Assembly (NCBI RefSeq): GCF_017876595.1
Contig: NZ_JAGIOG010000001.1
Location: 248,001-312,000 of the forward strand
From: Aeromicrobium fastidiosum
GTDB lineage: Bacteria; Actinomycetota; Actinomycetes; Propionibacteriales; Nocardioidaceae
DNA length: 64,000 nt
Direction: 5' to 3'
Positions within the stretch are counted from its first letter, which is position 1. Each line of letters starts with the position of its first letter. A model generated the notes under the pieces. The model saw nothing but the letters and a program-made list of their open reading frames with translations, was not told the origin of the DNA and did no database searches. Shown here piece by piece: positions 1-10,209 of this stretch. A program made the position numbers and the translations under genes.

Positions 1-1413
<1,413 letters not shown>

Positions 1414-1581
1414 AGCCACAAAAGCGTGACTCAAACTTCAGTTCAACCTAACCAAACATTCGCTGGCAAAATAAATTTTGCCGGAATTAATACCATCAAA
1501 ACAACCAACAACCCCAAAAGGGCCATCAGCCAGTCTCGACGGGGATACATCTAATTAATCTCGTCGATTTTTGGCACACTG

Positions 1582-1593
1582 TTGAGTTCTCAA
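1582..1593 (-). promoter_or_regulatory. boxA-like antitermination/processing element in the rRNA leader
   Basis: On the minus strand this reads TTGAGAACTCAA followed by CAGTGTGCC. The same sequence is typical of actinobacterial rrn leaders shortly upstream of 16S, where it is linked to antitermination and precursor processing. Position and orientation fit the 16S gene downstream. The exact function of each base is from family knowledge. Confidence 0.6.
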
Positions 1594-1828
1594 GGATCAG
1601 ACGCACACCAAACCCCCAATCAAAAGACCAGGACCTCAGGGCAACTCGTCCAACTTACACGGCTCGTTTTCACCGGTCAAACCGGGTCGGTCACCATGCA
1701 CAGCGCGTGAGTCTTGGTCCGTCTCCGGGCACTCGCGCGCCCTGCCGTCAACCACTTCTACGCTCTGGTCAGAAGCCCTGCTTCAGCGCCGTTTCCGGCC
1801 CGTTCCGCTGTGCTGTCCAACAAGAAGA

Positions 1829-1858
1829 ACACTACCGGGCCCCTCCCGAGAACTCCAA
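1829..1858 (-). promoter_or_regulatory. candidate rrn promoter
   Basis: On the minus strand TTGGAG (1853-1858) and TAGTGT (1829-1834) are separated by 18 bases and point at the 16S gene. The hexamers resemble housekeeping-sigma elements. The site lies about 420 bases upstream of mature 16S, a normal leader length in actinobacteria. Additional upstream promoters are possible; no start site is proven. Confidence 0.5.
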
Positions 1859-1929
1859 ATCGGGGTACCCCTGTTGTTCATCTCGGGTGAGCATTTGCCG
1901 TCATTGCAGGGTGCGCGACGACGCGGTTG

Positions 1930-2775
1930 CTAGATGAACGCGGCCAGACGCGCGAACTGGTGCACCGTCAGCGACTCGCCACGGGCCTGCGGGGAGATGC
2001 CCGCCGCGGTCAGCGCGGCCTCGGCAGCGGCTCCCGATCCAGCGAGCGTCGCAAGAGCCGCACGCATCGTCTTGCGTCGTTGGGCGAAGGCAGCGTCGGC
2101 GATCGCGAAGGTCCTGAGCCGCAGCTGCTCGTCGCCCAGGGGTTCGTGCCGCACCCAGCTGACGAGCGAGGACTCGACGTTGGGCATGGGCCAGAAGACG
2201 TTGCGCCCGACGGACCCGGCCAGCTTCATGTCGGCGTACCAGGCCGCCTTGACACTGGGGATGCCGTAGGTCTTGGAGCCCGGGCCGGCCGCGAGACGGT
2301 GCGCGACCTCGGCCTGCACCATCACGAGACCCGTGCTGATCGAGTCGAAGCGCTCGAAGAAGGTCAGCAGCACGGGCACCGAGACGTTGTAGGGCAAATT
2401 GGCGACCAGCGCGGTCGGAGCAGGACCCGGCAGGCTGGTGACCTTCATGGCGTCGGCCACCACAAGGTCGAACGAGCCGGCCTGGTCGGGTGCGTGCTCG
2501 GCGATCGTGGTCGGCAGCTGCCCCGCGAGCACCTCGTCGATCTCTACGGCGGTCACGTGAGCGGCGACCTCGAGCAGGCCCAGCGTCAGCGACCCCAGCC
2601 CGGGGCCGATCTCGACGACGACGTCGTCGGGCGTGATGCCCGACGCCTTGACGATGCGGCGCACGGTGTTGGCGTCGTGCACGAAGTTCTGTCCGCGCTG
2701 CTTGGTGGGCCGGATACCGCACGACTCGGCCAAGCGACGGACGTCAGCGGCCCCGAGCAGGCGGGGCGGCGACAC
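1930..2775 (-). CDS. rsmA: 16S rRNA (adenine(1518)-N(6)/adenine(1519)-N(6))-dimethyltransferase
   Basis: RsmA/KsgA dimethylates two adjacent adenines in the 3'-terminal hairpin of 16S rRNA during small-subunit maturation, using S-adenosylmethionine. The product is 281 residues, the usual size. The SAM-binding loop EIGPGLG is at about 55-61, and the family catalytic motif NLPYN is at 126-130. A GTG at 2775 is taken as start. Upstream codons of the longer frame would run through the rpf gene, while the GTG falls 14 bases after the rpf stop. There is no strong ribosome site, so translation may be coupled. It is the last gene of rsmI-metG-tatD-rpf-rsmA. The usual next gene, ispE, is absent and the rRNA operon follows instead. 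Confidence 0.95.
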   Translation of the reverse strand: MSPPRLLGAADVRRLAESCGIRPTKQRGQNFVHDANTVRRIVKASGITPDDVVVEIGPGLGSLTLGLLEVAAHVTAVEIDEVLAGQLPTTIAEHAPDQAGSFDLVVADAMKVTSLPGPAPTALVANLPYNVSVPVLLTFFERFDSISTGLVMVQAEVAHRLAAGPGSKTYGIPSVKAAWYADMKLAGSVGRNVFWPMPNVESSLVSWVRHEPLGDEQLRLRTFAIADAAFAQRRKTMRAALATLAGSGAAAEAALTAAGISPQARGESLTVHQFARLAAFI

Positions 2776-2789
2776 GGGGGTCGGTGGTG

Positions 2790-3950
2790 TCAGTTGAATC
2801 GCGCCCCGGCGCAGCCCCACTGGCCCCAGCCCGAGCGGGCCTGGAGGATCTTGGCGTACTTGATCTGCACCTCGCGGCTGTTCTGGTGCGGCAGGCCCGG
2901 ACCGCCGACGCTCTTCCACGTCGCGGCACTGAACTGCAGCCCGCCGTAGTAGCCGTTGCCGGTGTTGATCGACCAGTTGCCGCCCGACTCGCACTGGGCG
3001 ATCTTGTCCCACACGCTGTCGGGCGGTGTGCGGCTGGTGCCGCGAGACACGACCTCGGTGACGGGAGGCGTGACGGGATCGGAGGCGACGACGACGCGGT
3101 CACGCAGCTTGCCGTCGGCGTACACGAGCGTGACCTGCTCTCGGGCCTTGCCGTTCTTGCCCTCCGTGACGACCTCGGTCTCGCCCATGAGGGCCTCGGG
3201 GTCGTCCTTGACCTCGGTGTCGTGCTTGACCTTGACGGTCTCGGTCTTCTCGACCTTCTCGATGCGCACCACCCGCAGCTTCTCGTCAGGCGTGACGTAG
3301 GCGTCGACCCCTGGCGCGATCTCGTCGTCGGCGTCGAGGGCCACCCCCGCCTCGTCGAGCACGTCTGCCACGGTAGGTCGCGTGGTCGTGAGGGTCTTGG
3401 TCTGGCCATCGGCCACGACGGTGACGTTCTTGGGGGTGCTGACGACCAGCTCCATGCCGTCGCGCGGGACGGCCTTGGCAGCCTTCGCCGAGACGTAGGT
3501 GCCGGACGTCGGTGCCACACCCAGCGACGTCAGGGCCTTGCCGACCGTGCGGTCGAACACGACCTTCTGGCTGACGACCCCGTCGACCGTCAGCGTGACG
3601 GGCTTGGCGTAGGCCACGTCGATCGTGTCGCCGTCGGAGATCGAGGCCGACGATTCGTGGTTGAGGCGGTCTCCGGCGCGCACCGTCACTCCGTGGTCGT
3701 CGAGGACGTCGGCGACCGTGCCGCCGAACGTGCGCACCGTCTGGCTCCTGCCGTCGACGGTGAGCGTGACCGTCTGGCTCAGTGCCCCGTAGGCCGCGGT
3801 GCCCCCCGCGAGCACCAGCACGATCGCCAGGTTGAGGGCCAGCAGCGCGGGCGATTTGCGGCGGCGGCGCTTGGCCCGGTGACCGGGAGCGCGGCGGGGT
3901 TCGACGCGCACCGTCGAGTCGAGGTGGAGCGGAGTGTTCTCGTGACGCAC
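2790..3950 (-). CDS. rpfB: resuscitation-promoting factor, RpfB type
   Basis: This is a secreted or membrane-anchored muralytic enzyme that stimulates regrowth of dormant actinobacteria. From a GTG at 3950 it has 386 residues. A basic N-terminus precedes a hydrophobic signal/anchor at about 35-57. Three DUF348 repeats follow (about 60-100, 118-158, 175-215), then a G5 domain (about 225-300) and a C-terminal lysozyme-like transglycosylase domain from about 311. The catalytic glutamate is in CESGGNW (E321), and the paired cysteines of the fold are visible. The GTG has GAGGAACTCA just upstream. An ATG at 3992 with GGAAGGGAG nine bases before it would add 14 residues and is a real alternative. 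It sits between tatD and rsmA, as in mycobacteria. Confidence 0.95.
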   Translation of the reverse strand: MRHENTPLHLDSTVRVEPRRAPGHRAKRRRRKSPALLALNLAIVLVLAGGTAAYGALSQTVTLTVDGRSQTVRTFGGTVADVLDDHGVTVRAGDRLNHESSASISDGDTIDVAYAKPVTLTVDGVVSQKVVFDRTVGKALTSLGVAPTSGTYVSAKAAKAVPRDGMELVVSTPKNVTVVADGQTKTLTTTRPTVADVLDEAGVALDADDEIAPGVDAYVTPDEKLRVVRIEKVEKTETVKVKHDTEVKDDPEALMGETEVVTEGKNGKAREQVTLVYADGKLRDRVVVASDPVTPPVTEVVSRGTSRTPPDSVWDKIAQCESGGNWSINTGNGYYGGLQFSAATWKSVGGPGLPHQNSREVQIKYAKILQARSGWGQWGCAGARFN

Positions 3951-4011
3951 TGAGTTCCTCGGAAGTCGATGACTGGGCCGATCTTCCACCATAGCCAGCG
4001 GCTCCCTTCCG

Positions 4012-4887
4012 TCAAGTTCTGTGCGCCCAGGGCCCGCCGAAGGCCCTGTCGGTGTTGGCATCGATCGCCCGACACAGCTCGTCGACCGAAACTCCTGCAA
4101 TACCGGCCATGAATCGCACCGTCAGCGGGATCAGGAACGAGGCGTTCGGCTGACCACGGTGCGGCGACGGTGTGAGGAACGGCGCATCGGTCTCGACCAG
4201 AATACGGTCGAGGGGCGTCACGCGGAGCGCTTCGCGCAGGTTCTCTGCGTTCTTGAAGGTCACGGTGCCCGCGAACGACAGGTAGGCACCCCGCTCGACG
4301 CACTCGCGCGCGAAGTCCGCATCGCCCGAGAAGCAGTGCATCACGGTGCGGTCGGGGACGCCCTCGTCGTCGAGCACGGCGAGCACGGCGGCGTGCGCGT
4401 CTCGGTCGTGGATGACCAGGGTCTTGTCGCGCCGCTTGGCGATGCGGATGTGCTCGCGGAAGGAGGCGTGCTGGGCCTCGCGGCCGTCCGCACCGGTGCG
4501 GAAGTAGTCGAGGCCCGTCTCTCCGACGGCTCGCACGTGCTCCCCCGAGCCCGCGAGCCGGTCGATCTCGGCCAGAGCGGCATCGAGCCGGCCGGCATCG
4601 GCCAGCAGCGGTGCCTCGTTGGGGTGCAGCGCCACGGCGGCGACGACCGAGTCGTGGGCAGCCGCGGTCTCGACGGCCCAGCGCGAGCCCTCCAGGTCGC
4701 AGCCCACCTGCACCACCCGCGTCACCCCGACGGCGGCCGCGCGGTCCAGCGCCTCGTCGACGGGGATCAGCAGTCCCCCCTCGACGTGCTTGCTGTAGGC
4801 ACGGTGGTCGAGGTGGCAGTGGTTGTCGACGACCGGGGACGGCAGCGCCTCGGGTGCCTCCGGCCACCCCGTCGTGGCTGTGGTCAC
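4012..4887 (-). CDS. tatD: TatD family metal-dependent deoxyribonuclease
   Basis: This 291-residue protein belongs to the TatD amidohydrolase superfamily of TIM-barrel metal-dependent nucleases. The metal ligands are recognisable in order: DNHCHLDH near the N-terminus, GETGLDYF, VIHDRDA, MHCFSGD and ETDAPFL. The GTG start overlaps the metG stop by four bases (GTGA), so the two are translationally coupled. Members act on single-stranded DNA ends and are linked to DNA repair. The exact cellular substrate here is unknown. Confidence 0.94.
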   Translation of the reverse strand: MTTATTGWPEAPEALPSPVVDNHCHLDHRAYSKHVEGGLLIPVDEALDRAAAVGVTRVVQVGCDLEGSRWAVETAAAHDSVVAAVALHPNEAPLLADAGRLDAALAEIDRLAGSGEHVRAVGETGLDYFRTGADGREAQHASFREHIRIAKRRDKTLVIHDRDAHAAVLAVLDDEGVPDRTVMHCFSGDADFARECVERGAYLSFAGTVTFKNAENLREALRVTPLDRILVETDAPFLTPSPHRGQPNASFLIPLTVRFMAGIAGVSVDELCRAIDANTDRAFGGPWAHRT

Positions 4888-6476
4888 TCGGCCGCGGTCT
4901 CGATGCGCGGGAACAGCGATGCGGGCTTGGTGATGGTCGATCCCGGGTGCAGCTGGCCCCAGGCGGCGACCGCGTCGATGCGCTGGTCGGCCAAGGCTCC
5001 CAGCGCCGGCTCGGCCCCCAGGGAGTCCCACAGCACGGCGGACGCCTTGGGCATCACGGGGTTCAGCACGACCGCCAGCACCCGCAGGCCCTCGGCCGTC
5101 GTGTTGAGGATCGTCGCCAGCCGCACCGCGGCCGCCTCGTCGGTCGCGGCGTCCTTGGCGACCTTCCACGGCGCCTGGTCGGTGATGTAGCCGTTGAGCT
5201 CGTCGACGATGCGCCAGATCGACGCGAGAGCGTCCTGCGGAGCGACCGCCTCGATCGCGGCGTCGGCCGCGGCGACCGCCTCGGCCACGGTGTCGACGAC
5301 GGTCAGCTCGGCGTCGGAGTGATCGCCTGCTGCGGGCAGGGCACCGTCGAAGTACTTGCCGATCATCGCCGCGACGCGGGAGGCCAGGTTGCCGAAGCCG
5401 TTGGCGAGCTCGGCGTGGTAGCGGGCGCCGATGTCCTCCCACGAGATCGAGCCGTCGCTGCCGAACGTCAGGGCACGAGCGAAGTAGTAGCGGTAGGCGT
5501 CGGAGCCGAAGGTGTCGACGATCTCGTCGGGGCGGATGCCGTTGGCCTTGGACTTGCTCATCTTCTGGCCGCCGACCAGCAGCCATCCGTGGGCGAAGAC
5601 CTGGTGCGGGACGGGCTGGCCCGCGGCCATCAGCATCGCGGGCCAGATGACGGCGTGGAAACGTGCGATGTCCTTGCCGACGATGTGGATGTTGGCGGGC
5701 CACAGCTGCGCGAAGCGCTCGTCGTCGACGCCGTAGCCGGCCGCCGTGACGTAGTTGAGCAGCGCCTCGATCCAGACGTACATGACGTGCTCGTCGTCCC
5801 ACGGCACCTGGATGCCCCAGTCGAACGTCGAGCGCGAGATCGACAGGTCGCGCAGCCCCCGGCTGACGAACGAGATGACCTCGTTGCGGGCCGACTCGGG
5901 CTGGATGAACGTCGGGTTGGCCTCGTAGAAGTCGAGCAGCTTCTGCTGGTAGTCGCCGAGGCGGAAGAAGTAGTTGTCCTCGCTCATGTACTCGACGCGG
6001 CTGCCGTCGAGCTTGCTCACCTTGAAGCCCTCGTCGTCGCCCTCGCCGTCGACGACGTCGTCCTCGCCGACGAACTCCTCGCTGCCGACGCTGTAGTGCC
6101 CCTCGAACGAGCCCTTGTAGACGGCGTCGCGCTCGTACAGGGCCTGCCAGAAGGCCTTGGAGCCGTCGATGTGACGCTGGTCGGTCGTGCGGATGTAGTC
6201 GTCGTTGGCGATGTCGAGCGTCTCGAGCATCGGTCGCCACTCGTCGTCGACGAGCTTGTCGACCCAGTCCTGGGGCGAGACGCCGTTGAGCTCCGCCTTG
6301 CGGAGCACCTTCTGGCCGTGCTCGTCAGTGCCGGTCAGGTACCAGACGCTCTCGCCGCGCTGACGGTGCCAGCGGGTGAGGATGTCGCCCATGACCGTCG
6401 TGTAGCCGTGCCCGATGTGGGGGGCGTCGTTGACGTAGAAGATGGGCGTGGTGACGTAGAACGTTTCGGCGGACAC
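4884..6476 (-). CDS. metG: methionyl-tRNA synthetase
   Basis: It charges tRNA(Met) with methionine in the cytoplasm. The product is 530 residues and starts with GTG. The class I signature HIGH is at 20-23 and KMSKS at 305-309, with the catalytic Rossmann fold and an anticodon-binding helical domain. The connective peptide (about 115-165) has no CxxC zinc knuckle, so this is the zinc-free form. There is no C-terminal tRNA-binding extension, which matches the short actinobacterial type. It lies 32 bases after rsmI and overlaps tatD. Confidence 0.97.
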   Translation of the reverse strand: MSAETFYVTTPIFYVNDAPHIGHGYTTVMGDILTRWHRQRGESVWYLTGTDEHGQKVLRKAELNGVSPQDWVDKLVDDEWRPMLETLDIANDDYIRTTDQRHIDGSKAFWQALYERDAVYKGSFEGHYSVGSEEFVGEDDVVDGEGDDEGFKVSKLDGSRVEYMSEDNYFFRLGDYQQKLLDFYEANPTFIQPESARNEVISFVSRGLRDLSISRSTFDWGIQVPWDDEHVMYVWIEALLNYVTAAGYGVDDERFAQLWPANIHIVGKDIARFHAVIWPAMLMAAGQPVPHQVFAHGWLLVGGQKMSKSKANGIRPDEIVDTFGSDAYRYYFARALTFGSDGSISWEDIGARYHAELANGFGNLASRVAAMIGKYFDGALPAAGDHSDAELTVVDTVAEAVAAADAAIEAVAPQDALASIWRIVDELNGYITDQAPWKVAKDAATDEAAAVRLATILNTTAEGLRVLAVVLNPVMPKASAVLWDSLGAEPALGALADQRIDAVAAWGQLHPGSTITKPASLFPRIETAAE

Positions 6477-6508
6477 GCCCTCAATCGTAGGGGGTGTCCC
6501 GGGACCGC

Positions 6509-7336
6509 CTAGGAGTGCGCGGCGTCGTAGACGTCCTTCTTGCGCGTGCCGGTCTCGCCCGCGACCTGCTCGATCGCGTCCTTACGGCTCAGCCCCTCCG
6601 CCTGCCGGGCGGCGACGAGCGCGCGCAGGTCGTCGCGACCGTAGGTGCGCGCCTCGGCGGGTGCACCACCGACCACGATCGTGACCTCGCCGCGCACCCC
6701 CTGCTCCTGCGCGGCGGCCCACTCGGCGAGCTCGGTCAGGCCTCCGCGGGCGACCTCTTCGTACGTCTTGGTGAGCTCGCGGCACACCGCGGCCGGACGG
6801 TCGCCGCCGAGCACGTCGGCCATCGCGCGCAGCGACGTCTCGGTGCGGTGCGGCGACTCGAAGAACACCATGGTGCGGCGCTCGCGCACGAGCTCGGTGA
6901 GCGCCGTCGTGCGCTCCCCCGCCTTGCGGGGCAGGAACCCCTCGAAGCAGAACCGGTCGACGGGCAGGCCGGAAACCGCGAGGGCCGTCAGCACCGCGGA
7001 CGGCCCGGGGATCGCGGTGACGGCGACATCGGCGGCGATCGCCGCGACCACGAGGCGGTAGCCGGGGTCGGACACGCTGGGCATGCCTGCGTCGGTGACC
7101 AGGACGACGGTCAGGCCCTCGGTCAGCATCGCTGCGAGCTCGGGCGTGCGTCGCTCCTCGTTGCCCTCGAAGTACGAGACGACGCGTCCGCCGATCTCGA
7201 CGCCCAGGTCGGACGCGAGTCGCTTGAGCCGGCGGGTGTCCTCGGCCGCGACGACGTCGGCGGAGACCAGGGCGTCCGCGAGGCGTCCGCTGGCGTCGGC
7301 GACCTGTCCGATGGGCGTCGCGGCGAGGATCAGCAT
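6509..7336 (-). CDS. rsmI: 16S rRNA (cytidine(1402)-2'-O)-methyltransferase
   Basis: RsmI methylates the 2'-O of C1402 in the ribosomal P site, using SAM. The 275-residue product shows the tetrapyrrole-methylase fold: ATPIGQVAD at the N-terminus, AGMPSVSDPG, IPGPSAV, FEGFLPRK and FFESPHR. The ATG at 7336 begins directly with the family motif MLILAATPIG; longer frames add unrelated sequence. It is the first gene of the minus-strand operon ending in rsmA, and is divergent from pmt as in mycobacteria, apart from the inserted DUF559 gene. Confidence 0.95.
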   Translation of the reverse strand: MLILAATPIGQVADASGRLADALVSADVVAAEDTRRLKRLASDLGVEIGGRVVSYFEGNEERRTPELAAMLTEGLTVVLVTDAGMPSVSDPGYRLVVAAIAADVAVTAIPGPSAVLTALAVSGLPVDRFCFEGFLPRKAGERTTALTELVRERRTMVFFESPHRTETSLRAMADVLGGDRPAAVCRELTKTYEEVARGGLTELAEWAAAQEQGVRGEVTIVVGGAPAEARTYGRDDLRALVAARQAEGLSRKDAIEQVAGETGTRKKDVYDAAHS

Positions 7337-7416
7337 GCCGGCCAGTCTGGCACCCGGCCGGCCTCCCGGCCTGGGCGGTGCGTATGCCACGTTCTGGAAG
7401 CGAATCTGCGCTCGTA

Positions 7417-7434
7417 CGGTGGCAGATCCACCGC
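7417..7434. repeat. 18-bp repeat, copy 1, beside the DUF559 gene
   Basis: The sequence CGGTGGCAGATCCACCGC occurs here and, identical and in the same orientation, at 8521-8538. Each copy is an imperfect palindrome (CGGTGG and CCACCG around CAGAT). The two copies bracket the DUF559 gene. Confidence 0.7.
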
Positions 7435-7457
7435 TGAGGCCGGGAGACGCGGGCGAT

Positions 7458-8384
7458 TCAGACGGTGACCGGCTGGAAGAGCGACGCCCATCGGCGGCCG
7501 AAGACCGGGGCCGGCCCGTTGTATCCGCGGTGGACCAGCTGATCGTGGAGCGCCAGGACCAACGACCGCGGCCGCGCGAGCCGCTCGTTGGTGACCTGGT
7601 GGTAGTCCCAGCCGATCCGGCGGAAGCCGGCATAGCGGTCGATGTCGCGCGCGAACTGCCGGATGTCGAGGGCGTGCTGCCTGCCCTCGTACTCCACCAC
7701 CAGGCGCCAGAGGCGATAGACCAGATCGCCGATGCCGACCAACGTCCCGGCGGCGTCGCGAACGTCGACGTTGACTTCTGGCCGCGGCAGGCCGGCGAAG
7801 ACGACGACGGCCCGCGTCTCGGACTCCTTGGTCGACCGCGCCCGTCCGTCGAGGTGAGCCGCCACGACCGTCGCCTGGGCTGCGCCCGACCGCCACGGGA
7901 GATTCGGACGAACTCGGCCAGGGGTCGTCCTCATGTGATCGTTGCTCAGCAGCCAGTCGCCGATGATGATCAGGTCGATCATCCGCTCGGTGGCGGCCAG
8001 CGCGACGAACGCTGCCTCGGCGCACACGCCCGTCGGGCCGGACGGTGGCATCCGCTTCGTCCGGTGCAGCACGATGCCGTCGACGTCGAGATGGAGATCG
8101 CGGGCCACGACGAAGTGCAACGGCTCGAGCCTGCCGTGCTCCATCCCCAGCTCACGCAGTCGGGTCGAGTGCGTCGTCCGTGCGTCCGATGGCAGATTGC
8201 GACGCGCAGCGGCGATCTGCTCATCCGGTGGCAGCTCCAGATCAGCGAGGCAGTACACACGCGGATAGACCTGCCTGAAGCGTGCGTGTTCGAGCATCCG
8301 CGGCGTGATGCCGGCTCGGCTGGCCTCGTCCAGGCTGAACGTCCGACCGGCGAGATGGTCGGGGACGGGAGTGGGAGTTCGCAT
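7458..8384 (-). CDS. DUF559 / restriction-endonuclease-like protein
   Basis: The 308-residue product matches a family common in actinobacteria. It has an N-terminal helix-turn-helix-like segment (SLDEASRAGITPRMLEHARF) and a C-terminal very-short-patch-repair-like nuclease fold. The nuclease part shows EVNVDV, LVVEYEGRQHALD and RRIGWDYHQVTNER, which carry the usual acidic and lysine/glutamate-type residues of that fold. Function is not established; members are often annotated as type IV antitoxin or endonuclease-domain proteins. The ATG at 8384 begins the recognisable domain. The gene is isolated, lies between rsmI and pmt, and is flanked by identical 18-bp repeats, which suggests insertion into an otherwise conserved junction. 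Confidence 0.8.
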   Translation of the reverse strand: MRTPTPVPDHLAGRTFSLDEASRAGITPRMLEHARFRQVYPRVYCLADLELPPDEQIAAARRNLPSDARTTHSTRLRELGMEHGRLEPLHFVVARDLHLDVDGIVLHRTKRMPPSGPTGVCAEAAFVALAATERMIDLIIIGDWLLSNDHMRTTPGRVRPNLPWRSGAAQATVVAAHLDGRARSTKESETRAVVVFAGLPRPEVNVDVRDAAGTLVGIGDLVYRLWRLVVEYEGRQHALDIRQFARDIDRYAGFRRIGWDYHQVTNERLARPRSLVLALHDQLVHRGYNGPAPVFGRRWASLFQPVTV

Positions 8385-8520
8385 GCTCCATCCGAAACGG
8401 TGCGAACGCAGGCCGGCCACGGTCCCAGCCGCGGCTGTGGACGTCCGGGGCTGCAACACCGCCTGTGGACCAGGCTCAGGGGTGGATGGACCACCGTCTG
8501 AGCCGGCAGCGGCACCTATC

Positions 8521-8538
8521 CGGTGGCAGATCCACCGC
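8521..8538. repeat. 18-bp repeat, copy 2, beside the DUF559 gene
   Basis: This is an identical direct copy of the 18-mer at 7417-7434. It lies in the 211-base gap between the DUF559 gene start and pmt. Just upstream (about 8473-8504) is a nested inverted repeat, GGCTCA paired with TGAGCC around GGTGG/CCACC. Confidence 0.7.
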
Positions 8539-8595
8539 CCCCGCCGGGACAGTGGCTCATGCACACCGGGGGCGGGTGCACCTAGGCTGTTCGGC

Positions 8596-10122
8596 GTGAC
8601 GGTCCTGGAACGCATCCCCCACCGCGTCTGGGGGTGGATCGGCCCCCTCGGCATCACGGTGCTGGCATTCGTGCTGCGCGTCTGGAACGTCGGCTACCCC
8701 AACGCCTTCGTGTTCGACGAGACGTACTACGCCAAGGACGCCTGGTCGCTGCTGCAGCACGGCTACGTGCAGGACTTCACCGAGACCGCCAACGCCCAGA
8801 TCGTCAAGGGCGACCTGACCGGCATCATGACCGGCGAGCCGTCGTGGATCGTGCACCCCGACGGCGGCAAGTGGCTCATCGCGCTCGGCGAGCAGGCATT
8901 CGGCTTCGACTCCTTCGGGTGGCGCATCTCGGGCGTCGTGATCGGCGCGCTCACGGTGCTGGTGCTGGCCCGCCTGGTGCTGAGGATGACCGGATCGGTC
9001 GTGGTGTCGTGCATCGCGGCGCTGCTGCTGACGGTCGACGGCATGCACTTCGTGATGTCCCGTCTGGCGCTGCTCGACATCTTCCTGGCGTTCTGGATCG
9101 TGTGCGGCGTGGCCTGCGTCGTGGCCGACCGCGACTGGATCCGCAGTCGCCTCGACCGGTACCGGTTCGTGCGGCCGTGGCAGCTGCTCGCCGGCGTGAG
9201 CTTCGGGATGGCCTGCGCCACCAAGTGGAGCGGTGTCTACGCACTCGCAGCGTTCGGCGTGCTCGCCGTCGTGTGGGAGGTCATGGCCCGGCGCAAGGCA
9301 GGTCCGAGCCACGGATGGCTGCGCCGCACCCTGACGGTCGGCGTGCCGGCCTTCGGCTCGATCGTCGTCGTGGCCCTGCTCGTCTACCTCGTGACCTGGA
9401 CCGGGTTCCTGCTGCACCACGAGGTGTACGAGGCCCGCTTCGGGCACGGCTACGGCGACTACTCGGCACCGTGGGGGTCCTACGTCGACCGTCCGACGAC
9501 GGGCTTCCTGGGCGAGACCCGCGACGCGTTCCGGTCGCTGTGGCACTTCCACGTCATGACCTACGGGTTCCACACCAGCGACCTGAACTCGGCCACGCAC
9601 CCCTACCAGTCCAATCCGGCCTCGTGGCTCCTGCAGCTGCGCCCGGTCGGGGCGGACGCCCGCTTCGACCTGCCTGCCTCGACCCGGTGCGGACAGGCCG
9701 AGGGCAGCACGTGCATCCGCGAGATCCTGATCCTCGGCAACCCCGTCATCTGGTGGAGCGGCGTGCTGGCGCTGGTCGCCGCCTTCCCGCTGTGGCTGCG
9801 CACCTGGTCGTGGACGTGGGCCGTCCCGATCGTCGCGGTGCTGGTGAGCTGGCTGCCGTGGTTCCGGTTCGATGACCGTCCGATCTTCTCGTTCTACGCC
9901 GTCGCGTTCGTGCCGTTCACGATCGTGGCGATCTGCCTGGTCATCCACTGGCTGCTGGGCCTCGCGACGACTCCCCGGCTCAGGTACGGCATCGGTCTCG
10001 CGGTGGGCGCGTTTGTGGTCGCCGCGGTCGTCTCGTTCTGGTTCTTCCACCCCGTCTACACCGACGACCTGATCCCGTACGACTCGTGGCGCGACCGCAT
10101 GTGGTTGTCGCGCTGGATCTGA
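8596..10122 (+). CDS. pmt: dolichyl-phosphate-mannose--protein mannosyltransferase (GT39)
   Basis: This integral membrane enzyme transfers mannose from polyprenyl-phosphate-mannose to Ser/Thr of exported proteins during Sec translocation. It is 508 residues, close to the mycobacterial homologue. A first membrane helix (about 12-27) is followed by the catalytic FDETYYAKDAW motif in the first extracytoplasmic loop. About ten further hydrophobic segments follow and a conserved ending (MWLSRWI). The start is GTG 8596, giving the family-like N-terminus; the longer frame runs back over the DUF559 promoter region. Neighbourhood with rsmI is as in mycobacteria. It could modify the PKD-domain protein downstream, but that is speculation. 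Confidence 0.93.
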   Translation: MTVLERIPHRVWGWIGPLGITVLAFVLRVWNVGYPNAFVFDETYYAKDAWSLLQHGYVQDFTETANAQIVKGDLTGIMTGEPSWIVHPDGGKWLIALGEQAFGFDSFGWRISGVVIGALTVLVLARLVLRMTGSVVVSCIAALLLTVDGMHFVMSRLALLDIFLAFWIVCGVACVVADRDWIRSRLDRYRFVRPWQLLAGVSFGMACATKWSGVYALAAFGVLAVVWEVMARRKAGPSHGWLRRTLTVGVPAFGSIVVVALLVYLVTWTGFLLHHEVYEARFGHGYGDYSAPWGSYVDRPTTGFLGETRDAFRSLWHFHVMTYGFHTSDLNSATHPYQSNPASWLLQLRPVGADARFDLPASTRCGQAEGSTCIREILILGNPVIWWSGVLALVAAFPLWLRTWSWTWAVPIVAVLVSWLPWFRFDDRPIFSFYAVAFVPFTIVAICLVIHWLLGLATTPRLRYGIGLAVGAFVVAAVVSFWFFHPVYTDDLIPYDSWRDRMWLSRWI

Positions 10123-10209
10123 CCCCGGGGCGACACCGCTCGGCGGAGTGCGGCACCGGCGTTGATAATGGTCGGGCACGTGCTCGGACGACATCGGAGG
10201 GGATTGGTC

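Larger units (their letters stand above)
1414..1929 (-). other. rRNA leader and spacer, no protein gene
   Basis: About 515 bases separate the 16S gene from the rsmA stop. The part next to 16S (about 1415-1570) is clearly AT-richer than the rest of the window, as rRNA leaders often are. The segment holds a boxA-like element and one promoter candidate, described separately. I see no credible protein gene; small open frames here lack codon bias and family resemblance. Confidence 0.75.
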
